From the NCBI RefSeq assembly GCF_030253575.1, contig NC_080557.1, forward strand, positions 39,105,001-39,169,000: a stretch of 64,000 nt of DNA, written 5' to 3'. The notes below the pieces were generated by a model, which saw nothing but the letters and a program-made list of their open reading frames with translations, did no database searches and was not told the DNA's origin. Below are positions 33,867 through 43,858 of the stretch, one piece after another (position 1 is the first letter of the stretch; every line of letters begins with the position of its first letter). This stretch comes from Rhododendron vialii (taxonomy: Eukaryota; Streptophyta; Magnoliopsida; Ericales; Ericaceae). The position numbers and the translations under genes are program-made.

Positions 33867-35000
33867 GGTTTGGCTCTCTGATGCTCTGTTTTCTCCTTTT
33901 GTTTTCTTTGTTGGTGCCCTGTTGGGTGGTGATGATTACAGAATAGGGATTAAATATGGGTGGAGAGAGAGAGAGAGAGAGAGAGATGCACGAGATGAGC
34001 ATGGGTTGTGGGTGAAGTCAAGTCAAAGGGAAGTTGAGATTTATTAGGGATGCTGTTCTGTTTTGTTGGGTTAGCCAGCCCTCCCTCATCAGTACTTGAG
34101 GGAGTGGAATAAGGATGGGTGGTTGTGGTTGTGGTTGTGGTTGTGGTTTTGGAGCCATTTGGTGGTCTTAATTTTGTGTGGATTGTGAATGTGTATAAGC
34201 ATATGTATAGCCTATATTTGGTCTTTTTGGCAAAGACCCAGACTTAAAATTTTAACTGCAAGAGATCAAAGGTTCAAAATTCGAACACGCCTTAAGCATA
34301 ACGCACTGAGGCCCTGCCCTGGTAGCAAATGAAAAACGGTTCAAGTAGTTGATTGTTTAAATTTGGTTTAATTATGGTTATTTTGAGTGTCTTGAAATCA
34401 AGATTGACTCGAGCTGATCTGATCTTGAACAAGTTTAACATATAACCACCGATAAACCAAACTCGCCATGAAGTGGCTATATGCCTACATCCATGTAGGC
34501 CTAGGAGCCAAATTTGCAGCAGCTCCAAAAACATTACTATAAAGTCAAAAAAAATTACGCTTAGTTCCTTGACAAGATGAGTCAATCTCATACGAGCTTT
34601 GCACCGGACTAAGCACAGAGTCCAAAGAATAACTTGATTAGCACAGAGGCTTTGAAAGCCTTCGGTTTTCTGATCTCCAACTGGACGTGATACCAGCTCC
34701 TCTCAGCTCTTTTCATCTCCAGATATGGTGATCTAATCCTTTTTTTTTTCCATAGCCTAATACTGCGGCCTCTAGTGGCAACATCACTCAACCATTCTAG
34801 GGGGGGGAAAGGCAGAAAAGAAAAACAAATAAAGAGACGGGCATTGTCACATCAAACACATTCGATTTGCTTAAAAATAGTGAGCACCAAAGAGGTCCCA
34901 AACATCCTAATCCGTAAAACATCTTCAGACTGCAATAGCAAGTTTCAAACCTCACCAAATACCCTTTCCCTACACTGATTCAGACTGATACGATACACAT
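33867..35000. other. Intergenic between FAF-like and ferredoxin genes
   Basis: Promoter and leader of the FAF-like gene (with (GA)n at 33963-33987 and a (GTGGTT)n run at about 34118-34147), then AT-rich sequence and the 3' flank of the ferredoxin gene. No further gene recognised. Confidence 0.55.
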
Positions 35001-35453
35001 TCAGTAGAGATCAGTCTCCTTGTGAGTCTGAATAACGCAATCTGAGGTAGGGTATGCAATGCAAGTGAGCAAATAACCCTGCTTCATTTGGTTGTCATCA
35101 AGGAATGACCCGTCGGACTGATCCACTGAGCCTGACACCAATTGGCCCGCGCAGGTGGAGCAAGCGCCTGCCCTGCACGAATATGGCAGCTCAATGCCAG
35201 CGTTTTCCGCGGAGTCCAATACATAAGCGTCGTCGGGGGCTTCAAACTCGTGCTTTTCACCTTCTGGGGTAATTAGCTTGATCTTGTACATTGCATGTGT
35301 TCTGAAACCGGAAGAAGATTTCAAACCCAAGGATTTGTTGGAGTCGCACTTTAGGAGTGCTAGAGATGATGGGGTCTTGACAAAGGCATTGGAACATCGG
35401 GGACGGGGTGCAGTTGCAAACATGCACAGAGAGGCGAGTGCCGTGGTTGACAT
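35001..35453 (-). CDS. Plastid [2Fe-2S] ferredoxin, root (non-photosynthetic) type
   Basis: Single coding exon, 150 residues. I start at ATG 35453 ([16 protein letters not shown]): the preceding bases TTTCGTGCAG look like a splice acceptor of a 5' UTR intron, and the upstream in-frame extension is hydrophobic and unlike any ferredoxin. Residues 1-53 are a Ser/Ala-rich plastid transit peptide. The mature part begins near [17 protein letters not shown]. The cluster ligands Cys93, Cys98, Cys101 and Cys131 follow the plant CX4CX2CX29C pattern ([12 protein letters not shown] ... LLTC). It carries electrons between ferredoxin-NADP reductase and plastid acceptors such as nitrite and sulfite reductases. 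The end [15 protein letters not shown] is like Arabidopsis FD3, the root isoform. A leader exon may lie about 4 kb upstream (39370-39480). Confidence 0.94.
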   Translation of the reverse strand: MSTTALASLCMFATAPRPRCSNAFVKTPSSLALLKCDSNKSLGLKSSSGFRTHAMYKIKLITPEGEKHEFEAPDDAYVLDSAENAGIELPYSCRAGACSTCAGQLVSGSVDQSDGSFLDDNQMKQGYLLTCIAYPTSDCVIQTHKETDLY

Positions 35454-37874
35454 GCTTACCTGCACGAAAGAAGCAAGATTCAGATGGTTAGGAAATGCAA
35501 TCGTCCAGAAGAAAGAGATGGAAGAAGGTTTTAAGGAAAATGGGGTGAAGTAGACATAAAAATTAAAGAACCAGATAGAAAGCATCATGCATTAGATGAA
35601 CATAGGATGATGAATCATTCAGCGATTCCGCTTGAATCAAGAATTTGGGTAAGAAAGGAATAGAAACTGTGTAGGATCTAACTGCTCAACGGTTAAATCC
35701 TTCAAATTTTCCTTCAATTCATCCAAATCCTTGTTTCAAAATACAGCATTACTGGGCGTTGCATGGAAAAGTCCCAAAATTGGACACTAGAATAAACAAA
35801 AATGCAGAAAATGCATTACCTATGGTTATACTTTACCCTTTCAAATGTTCACTATTGTTATAACCTCTGATTGGAGATGGGGTGCTATGTTACACGCACG
35901 TGGGTACGTGAATTGGATATGGGTGTTTTTCTAAGGGTCAGACACTTCAAGCCTAAAAATTGAAGATTCGTGGACATGTATCCAAATTTGAATATGGACA
36001 CAGCCACCTGATTTATAATACTTCTAGTATATTTATATTTGTAGAAACTCAGCCTTACATTAATGGCCCAAGCCATTAAAATAGAGAATGAAGAGTTAAA
36101 AAATGGGAGGATTAGTAATGACCCAAGCCCACTTAAATGGCCCAACCACATTCCTCTTCCTCTTCCCTTTCCCGCGTCCGGATTTGGGCAAATCCGATGT
36201 GTATCCCACACCCGTATCCGTGTTGTATAGACACGACAGGGATACTTCCCCCAAAATCAGGGACCCACATAACATAGATGGGCAGTAATGGAGCAACACG
36301 ACAATGGTTCTTCCCCCAAAATCAGGGATCCATTTAACATAGATGGGCTGTAATGGAGCAAAACAAGAGTTTTGTGTCCAGATAATCACAAGTTTCAGAA
36401 GCAACCACATTTGTCTAAGTGGAAGAACAGCCTCCGTCATCCCAACATGATAAACTAAATCTATGAAGTGATTCCCATAAGATATAGGCAAGAAAGAAGG
36501 TTTCTGCTATTCACAGTAAGAAGCCCTTCAATCGATACTCCAAAGTATTCTAACCAATGGAAGGCTTCACAATAATTAATGCATAAAATTGAATACGTAT
36601 TGAAGATTCCAAGAGGTTGGAGGTCAATTTCTTTCACTGTCACTGTTGGGAGAACCAAGTGTTCTGCTGAAAATACGAAACAGAAACAATTGCTTAAAAT
36701 GCCAAGCATTACTATCAAAAAGTGCACTTTCTGACCGACACAGTTTACATAGAGTTTTGTAAACATGAACAGTGAGCTAATGAACTAAATTTTTATTAGG
36801 AGTTTAGGATGCTGGCAGCAGGGCTTGCTTAACCGGATACACGGAATTGGGATCCCTGTCGCATGCAAATATTTCTATCGGGAAAGCTTCGCTTATTCAA
36901 AGGGCTGATTATTTAGAACCCGTTTTGCTCATAAGAAAGTAAGCGTTGGGAGGAGCGGCAGGGTGATGAGTATATAAATCAATAAAGACCCTAATTATGG
37001 ACAAAACTTCCAGAAACCCCTTTCATTAACAAGGATCTCAATTTTGATTTTAAGACTTTACAGGAAAGTTCAGGGTCTTAGATTAGTTGATATCAATGGG
37101 AAATGGGGAGTCCAGAGTTTCAGAGTACCTGAAGAGAATTTAAAACAGAATAGAGTTTTAGTACCCATCAATCAGCTCTTTTTCTATTCTTCTATTTAAT
37201 TTTTTCCCCTTTCTAACCTAAAAAAGAAATATCAGCACGTAATAATTGATAGGGTGAAATCAATTTCTCAATGCAGGCGGTAGCTACTGTTCTTTGAAGT
37301 TTCAACAAAAAACCAATTTCTCAATGCAGACGGTAGCTACTTTTCTTTGAAGTTTCAACTATATCACTAGTTTATTGGTGAGTTTAAGAGTCATTCAACT
37401 CACAATATTCTCTTCTCAACACCAATCCTAGCAAAAGATAAAGATAAGGGATGCTACCTAGCACATAACATGTTGCCTTGTTGATTTTTGTAAGGAAATG
37501 GAACTTAACCATCCATTTCTACAACTAAAAGGACACAGCTGTAGGAGCACTGTGAGAAGAAGCAAAGCAAGAAGCTCCCTGCTCTTCAATCTAGGCTCCA
37601 TCTCATTCCCACTGAGAGCAACGACAAATAAGTTTGTTCCAATCGCTACTTAATCACTAATATCAAAAACATAAATTGATCAGATTATGCATAGCAAACT
37701 AAATTTCAAAAGTCAGCTGCAGGAACCTCCTGTATCGGGTGACAAACCCACCTAGGACTTCTTTTTGTGTGGTATGATTAGTTCTAAAACACACTTCTTT
37801 ACAAGAAAGTCCAGTAACTTAATCTAACGAACAAAGGCAAGTATCCTGAAAGGTCTGATTAACATAGGCTATAC
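35454..37874. other. Region upstream of ferredoxin; probable 5' UTR intron
   Basis: Starts at a splice-acceptor-like TTTCGTGCAG (minus strand). No coding exon is recognisable. A short tandem copy of 'CTTCCCCCAAAATCAGGGA.CCA...AACATAGATGGGC.GTAATGGAGCAA' occurs at about 36245 and 36310 (period about 65), and 'AATTTCTCAATGCAG.CGGTAGCTACT.TTCTTTGAAGTTTCAAC' is duplicated at about 37262 and 37317 (period about 55). Confidence 0.5.
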
Positions 37875-38371
37875 TTTGGGGGTATTCAGGTGGATCCCCA
37901 ATGTGTTCTGTGTCTCAATGATGTTGAGTCATATTCCCATCTTTGCTTTTCCTGCAGCTATGCTTTGCAAGTTTGGTCTTTTATTTTGGAGCGTAATGGG
38001 ATTAAAATAGTGGCTTGGTTGATTTGTCTGGAGTTCTGTAGTGGGCAAGGCAGTATAGGGTTGGCTCTTCTATGGACTATGCTCATAATGTCTTCAAGTT
38101 GTGTTTGGCAGCAACAGCTTACTGGCTGTGGAGGGAGCGTAATGATTGGATTTTTCAGCATCAGGTTTGGGACTCTTCTTCCACATAGGGGATCATCACA
38201 AGGGATATTCGTGCTTGTATGTGTTCTTGGAGGGGCGTTAAAGCCTCTACTCAGAACCAATCGTAGGAGGATTTTCCCCCTAATTGTTTTGGGGTTAGTA
38301 GCTGTTTTGCTTGTTGTTATGTTTGTAGTTGGTTCGCTTTAATATGATTTTAGTTTACCAAAAAAAAAAAG
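37875..38371 (+). mobile_element. 5'-truncated L1-type LINE fragment (zf-RVT domain and tail)
   Basis: Translation begins VDPQCVLCLNDVESYSHLCF, with the C-x2-C-x7-H-x4-C pattern of the zinc-binding domain that follows plant LINE reverse transcriptases, then SYALQVWSFILERNG. Later ATAYWLWRERNDWIF appears in another frame, so at least one frameshift separates the parts. The fragment ends with an A-run at 38361-38371. It lies in the probable ferredoxin 5' UTR intron. Confidence 0.8.
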
Positions 38372-38813
38372 TTCAAAGAAAATGACATTAAGAAATATTT
38401 TTTGGGATACCATTCTTGAAAAGATTGGCGATGGGAGAAGTTAGCCAGAACTTTACAATTCGTTCTAGGTTTTGAATATATCTTAAAAGCACTAAATTCT
38501 TGTAAACAAAACAAAACCAGGTGTTTTTCAAACACAACTCAAGCATAAACAGCCAAAAACAGATTTTGAGAGAACAAAAGATGCTAAATTCCTTTAATCC
38601 CTCCCCGTCCGACTATCAATAATGTAAATAATATATATATACTAAGCACGCGTACAACGCACTGCACATTCTCCTTTTTCCTTGCTAAAAATTAGAAAAT
38701 CCCACGAGAATTCCACATCGGCCACTAACATGCAATCTCCCTCTGTTGGTCTTCTACTTAAATCAAAACAAAAACTTCCAAACTTCCCCTCACATTCAAA
38801 CTTTCTCTTTTAA

Positions 38814-38955
38814 ACCTTGGGGTTTGGTCCAATGGTTGTGCTCGCATGAGGTCTCCGATTCAACTCCGATGGACAGGAGTTTGGCCCTCGTAGTAATCTA
38901 ACTTATACTAACAACTAACATCCTATTGTCTGGAAAAAAAAAAACACTCTTTTAA
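38814..38955 (+). mobile_element. tRNA-derived SINE with 9 bp target duplication
   Basis: CTCTTTTAA at 38805-38813 recurs at 38947-38955. Between them is a box A-like GGTTTGGTCCAATGGTTGTG, a box B-like CCGATTCAACTCC about 35 bases later, and a terminal A-run (38934-38944). Total about 130 bases, a complete short plant SINE. Confidence 0.8.
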
Positions 38956-39369
38956 TAAAATTTTCACATTTAGTATTAAATCGTGCATTGATGAAGGATA
39001 AATATAATTAATCCTAATCTTTTTCGCGCTCCCGTACTACGTACGGATACCGCGCTTGTTGATCATAAACAGCGGTGACACCATAATTCTATCCAGAAGT
39101 TTCGGCAAGCCAAAAACAAAAGGCAAATAAAATCAACAGAAACTGCTGAAATGCTTCCACCAAATACTAAAAAATTACCAGTCCACCACGAGCAATCGAT
39201 AGTTTTAAATCATGCACAATTATATGAACACACGCTCACGCTCGTATCAACCAAAAGAATGTTGAACATGAACAGAACAAAACAGCGAAAATGTAATAAA
39301 AACAAAAAACCTACAACAGATTGCAGAAAGGCAAGGGCCTTATGTAGATCGCAGAGTGAAAATCTTACA

Positions 39370-39421
39370 GAGAGTGATGACTGATCGCCGCCGGGGAGTT
39401 AGTTAATACGGAGATTGCTAC

Positions 39422-39464
<43 letters not shown>

Positions 39465-39500
39465 TTTGGCAACAGTGGAGTGGAGAGTGGACAGGTATTT
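39370..39500 (-). other. Probable non-coding leader exon of a minus-strand gene (ferredoxin candidate)
   Basis: On the minus strand a TC-rich leader (a (GA)n tract on + at 39426-39461) runs into CTCTCT|GTAAGATTTT, a strong splice donor at 39368. No start codon opens a recognisable protein. The next minus-strand acceptor followed by a real start codon is that of the ferredoxin (about 35463), giving a 3.9 kb intron swollen by a LINE and a SINE. This pairing is inference; a transcript would decide it. Confidence 0.4.
39426..39461. repeat. (GA)n microsatellite
   Basis: About 18 GA units, followed by a shorter GA-rich run at about 39503-39524. Confidence 0.9.
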
Positions 39501-39925
39501 AAGAGAGAGAAAGAGAGAGAGAGAAGATGCCCTAAATTTAACTACCCGGTGACAAAACCGCCTATAATTTTCCCAGGGGGCGCGGCCGCCCCTTGGTTCT
39601 TTCTTTATTCCGGCGACGATTTCAACCCATTTTAAATTAAATGCCCACACGTTTATTGTTTTTCCTTTTCTAGGTTTTTTTTTTTTTAATCCGTCCTTTT
39701 CTAGTGTTTATTCCCAGCCCTCAATTATTCCATTCATTCTCTGTCAATGAACAATTGTTTAGTACTCCCTCGGTCCCAATTTAAATATCTCTTACGCTTT
39801 TTGGTGCATTTTTAAATCTCAAAAATATATATTTCTACATATTATTTTTTTTAATTTTCTTCCACCAAATTAAAGTACTATTCCCTCCTTCCGTCCCTAA
39901 ATAAGTATCCAGTGCGCAAACCTAA

Positions 39926-40167
39926 TGCCTTGTTCGGATTTGTATTTGAAAAAAAAATTCAACTCAGAAAAAACTTATTATCTCTATTTTCAATCATTAC
40001 TCTCATTTTTTTCTCTCCTCTTTCATATCATTATTCTCATTTCTCATTTCTCATTTCTATCTCTCTCCCCTCATTATCTCTATCTTCAATTATTACCTTA
40101 ATTTCTCTTTCCACTCATTACCCAAAAACCAAATTCAAAATTTTTTAAAACACCATCTAAACAATGT
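39926..40167. mobile_element. MITE with GCCTTGTTCGGAT... ends inside inner Stowaway
   Basis: GCCTTGTTCGGATTTG on the left and CACCATCTAAACAATGT on the right are approximate inverted ends. The TC-rich interior of CAATCATTACTCTCATTT units matches the 24241-24451 element. Confidence 0.55.
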
Positions 40168-40171
40168 ATAA

Positions 40172-40475
40172 GAGCATCTCCAGTCTTGACCCATTTTAAG
40201 ACTCAAACTTAAAAATGGAGCAAAAATCACAAAAATCACTCTCCAATCTTTGACCCAAACCCTTCCCCATTTTGGGTTTTACCCATTTTTTTGCCCAAAT
40301 TTGAGACAACTTTTGCCTTGACCCATTTCTCCAACGGCTAGTTAGAGAGAGAGAGAAAGAGGGAGATGTGTAAAATTTGGGTCTAATGGTTGGAGATGTG
40401 TCTACCCAAAATGGATTTTTACCCAAAATTTGACTCAAATTTGAGGAAAAATATTGGTGAAGGATGGAGATGCTC
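40172..40475. mobile_element. Tourist-like (PIF/Harbinger) MITE, TAA target duplication
   Basis: Ends GAGCATCTCCAGTCTTGACCC and GGATGGAGATGCTC, with TAA at 40169-40171 and 40476-40478. Interior is made of inverted 'CTCAAATTT' and 'GACTCAAACTT' type motifs. A second copy lies at 57559-57849. About 304 bases. Confidence 0.85.
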
Positions 40476-41408
40476 TAAGCCTTTCAAAAGATGCATTTGT
40501 TTCATTAATTTTTTTCACAAATCAATAGATAACAATGAGTTTTATTAGATTATGGGAAAAACATAGATTTTTTAACGAAAAATATGCATCTTTTGTAAGG
40601 TCTAGATTTGCGCGCTGGACACTTATTTAGGGACGGATGGAGTATTAAAGTACTCAAGCCCTTTAATTTGGTGTAAGAAAATAAAAAATAATATGTAGAA
40701 GTATATTTTTTGGGTTTGAAAATTAACAAAAAAAAAACTATAGGGAACATTTAAATTGGGACAGAGGGAATATTAACAATTCTAAACAATTTATTTGGCT
40801 TTTGATTTTTAAAAAAAAAAAAAAAACGAGCTCTTGAAGAATTGGCCAAATCGCAAGATACATAACTCGAGAATTGGCCAAATCGCAAGATACATAACTC
40901 GGGAAGGAATTCAAACAATTTTTAAGTTGCATAGTTTTCTCCAATTTTTAAAAACAAGTTACATCGTTGGCGTATAACATGTATTTATAATCTGGAGTTT
41001 ACATCACCAATTATCTTAATACCGTTGTTTAGGTTACGAGAACCTGACCGGGCAAATCAAACCTCGAAATTCTAGAAAGCGGTAGTGGAGCTAAATCAGG
41101 CTTCACTAACTCAAAATTTTAGTTTCTTGTAGTTCCATTCCTTCACTACATAGTGAAAAATGCCAGAAAAATTTAACAAAAAGACTGAAAAGTTATGTCC
41201 ACTTGAGGAAAGTTGGCAATTTCTTGTCATTGTTAGCATTAATTGAACCAATGAAGTTGGTTTACTTGAGCAATGGAAGTTGGTTTTCGTTTTTGGATAG
41301 AACACATATTTAAATGCACACGCGAAGTGCCTGCACCACCAAAATACTGTACTAAAACTAAATTGAATAGTACTACAACATTTTTTTCTCACAAGACAAA
41401 GAAAGGAC

Positions 41409-41550
41409 AACAAAATTTGGGTGCTGATAAATACAACTGCGAATTTGCTACATGTAACTAATTCATAAGAGGAAATTTTTGGATTCCTCCTTATAAATTG
41501 GCTACATCTAGTAAATTCGCAGTTGCATTTAGCTGGGCCCCAAAATTTTG
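41409..41550. mobile_element. Foldback MITE, about 140 bases
   Basis: CAAAATTTGGGTGCTGATAAA... ACTGCGAATTTGCTACATGTA pairs with TACATCTAGTAAATTCGCAGTTGC ... CCCCAAAATTTTG across an 8-base loop (ATTTTTGG). Arms of about 65 bases. Confidence 0.75.
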
Positions 41551-41836
41551 TTTTTTTCTTCCAATACATGTTAGAAGGATGTGATGTAAACCTACAGCCA
41601 GCTGGTATGTTTATTGCAAATGTGTGCCATAGTTTGTTTGAGGGCCATTTCTACAAACCGGCGACCTTGTAGTGCAGGAATACTGCAGCCAAGATGAAAT
41701 TTCATTCATTAAATACCGAGAAGGACGACTCATATCAAGCACTGCACTTCTGTGTGCACATTTTATGTATCCAATTGCATGCGTACAAGTAGCACATGTG
41801 CATGCGATCTTATACGGAGTATTTTTTTCGGTACAC

Positions 41837-42195
41837 AGACGGAGCCAGGAATTTCACCACGCAGGGGCTACCGTGCATGCGAGAAAAAAATATAAATACA
41901 TTAAAATTCAAAATAACATAAATACATAAATCGATTTAACTAATGAGATTGATATTGATGTATGTGTCTTGTTTTTCTTTATTGTTCATCTTTTTTTTTT
42001 CATTTATCACAACTGGACGAATTCGGTACATGGGCTTTCATGTTACTTGATTTTACTAGTCAAAAAATAAAGAATTAGACATACCTACAACTTAAATTTC
42101 ACCAAAATTACTTAAGGTTTTCAAAATCTCTTCTCCTCTGACTCTATTTTTTTCAAAATTGCCTTTGAAGTCTTAATAATTGGGAATGTTTGTGC

Positions 42196-42236
<41 letters not shown>

Positions 42237-42562
42237 ATGCCATTGAGATTTTAGGACAAAAAAAAAATAAAACTGTAAAACACTAAACTCATCTAACAAA
42301 ATGTGAAAGTTTATTACTTGAATATTCACAATATTAACCGTATAGTTTTATTTTTTGTTATATTTTAGCTCTTAGCATTTAGTAATTAATGTTGGTATCC
42401 TCATAATTCAAAGGTTACAATTATTTTTGTTTTTCAAAATTCTACACATGGGCGAGCCTATATACTTTCATAAGATATTTTTTTTTACATATAATAGTAG
42501 TGTTTCTTTTTCTTCTTGCAGGGGCGACTGCCCCTACTGGCCCCTCTCTAACTCCATCCCAG
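41837..42562. mobile_element. Possible hAT-like element with CAGACGGAGCC ends
   Basis: Left CACAGACGGAGCCAGGAATT ... GCAGGGGCT and right GGGGCGACTGCCCC ... CTCTAACTCCATCCCAG are approximate inverted matches, like the 20983-21421 element. The ends are diverged and no 8 bp duplication is clear. Contains a (GA)n run at about 42199-42230. Confidence 0.4.
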
Positions 42563-43024
42563 GGTCTATTGTGCTTTTTTTTTAGGAAACGAAAACTAGT
42601 CATATTTAAGAAAGAAAAGAACAAAGGGACACTACCGGTCCAGAAATACAAGAAATAACAAAACAAAACAAAAAAATGAAACCAAAAAGCCGCTCCGCAT
42701 CGATGTCGAACCTAGAACTCCGCTCACAGAGGTGGGTGGATGGATGATCGTCACCGGATCTGCACTAAGATGCCACAAGATCGCCACTCCCACCGCAAGA
42801 TCGCCACCGGATCTACATTAAGACACCTTCATCGCCGCCATTGGAGAGCTCAGGAAACCACCGCCCGAACAGAAGCCGACCAGGATCTCCATGCAAGAGC
42901 CAGAACCCAGGTCTAGAACTCTAGATTTGGGTTTCCAAAGCCCAAAAACGATGGGAAAAGTGGGAGATTTGCTCACCCACAGGGGAGCATCTCGACCATC
43001 TCACAGAGCCATGGTCTACTGTCC
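42563..43024 (-). mobile_element. Non-LTR retroposon (5'-truncated), minus strand, 12 bp target duplication
   Basis: GGTCTATTGTGC (42563-42574) and GGTCTACTGTCC (43013-43024) flank a 438-base insert. Read on the minus strand it ends ...GACTAGTTTTCGTTTCCTAAAAAAAAA, an A-tail, preceded by TTCTGGACCGGTAGTGTCCCTTTG. The body contains repeated GATCTTG(C/T)GG...GATCCGGTG units. No intact reading frame. LINE tail is the best guess. Confidence 0.6.
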
Positions 43025-43858
43025 TTAGAAGTGTGGATCATAAGCAAAAAGAAATGTGTACTGCCCGAGGTACTCTGTGCAATTCTGTATTGTGCATAAT
43101 GTACACTCCTAAGATTATATTTACATCAACTCAAAGGACAAAGAGTTGGTTACCTTTGACGAAAACAAGTACCTTGCGAATACAAATCTCTAGTTTAACT
43201 CCCACCAAAAGCATTGTTCTGAATGTTCCATTAATCTTTGTTATCTAAATCCAGGTCATTCGAACTGTGCAACCCTTGTATTCACAACCCAAACACAGTC
43301 TAAAAGTGATGGAATAGCTATCCAATTGGAGGATAAGGAACTCTTGGGACCAAAGGAAAGTGATTTCACAAACCATAATCCGGTCTCAGCTGTCTGTTTC
43401 ATATATTTGTTCAGAAGGGCAACAGTCTGAATAATAGCAAACCTGACAAAACTGAACACAATTCAGATCGGCTGCATGAATACGTTTTCCCCATTGAACT
43501 CTGTCAAGGGTATTGTGTCCCCTCTAAAAAATCTAGGTCAGTCGGATTAGTATGGCAACCAAAAGCGACCTATATCATTTCCCCTGTTTAACCCAACAAA
43601 AATCTCATGCAAACCCAGTTCAACTATTTAACTATAAAAGATTTACTAGTTGTTTTAACTTTCTTGAATGGATGATTTATAGTTCCTCTCCATAAAAACA
43701 TAGCATACAAAGCATTACAAAGTTCTAATGGCATTTCAAGAAGTATCACAAACTAGGAAGCTAACAAAAACGGGGAAAAATGTTCAATCCAGGAATAACT
43801 TTTCTCGGAATTTGCTCAAACTAAATTCCTCGGTAGAACAGCTCAAATAAAAGACTCC
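43025..43858. other. Intergenic, 3' flank of RPL10a
   Basis: AT-rich. No gene recognised; the 43500-43858 part probably includes the RPL10a 3' UTR. Confidence 0.5.

Larger units (their letters stand above)
39881..40642. mobile_element. Inner Stowaway-like MITE, itself interrupted
   Basis: Begins TTCCCTCCTTCCGTCCCTAAATAAGT and ends ACTTATTTAGGGACGGATGGAG, flanked by TA (39879-39880 and 40643-40644). It is inserted in the outer Stowaway and is interrupted by two further elements between about 39926 and 40478. Confidence 0.85.
39765..40770. mobile_element. Outer Stowaway-like MITE containing nested insertions
   Basis: Begins CTCCCTCGGTCCCAATTTAAAT and ends ATTTAAATTGGGACAGAGGGAA, flanked by TA at 39763-39764 and 40771-40772. 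Its own sequence is only about 240 bases: the left arm runs to 39880 and the right arm resumes at about 40643 (ACCAAATTAAAGTA pairs with TTAAAGTACTCAAGCCCTTTAATTTGGTG). Everything between is inserted. Confidence 0.85.

Noticed and set aside
34230-34330. Possible SINE or tRNA-like sequence around GGTTCAAAATTCGAACAC
   Set aside because: A box B-like stretch is present, but there is no box A at the right distance, no A-tail and no target duplication.
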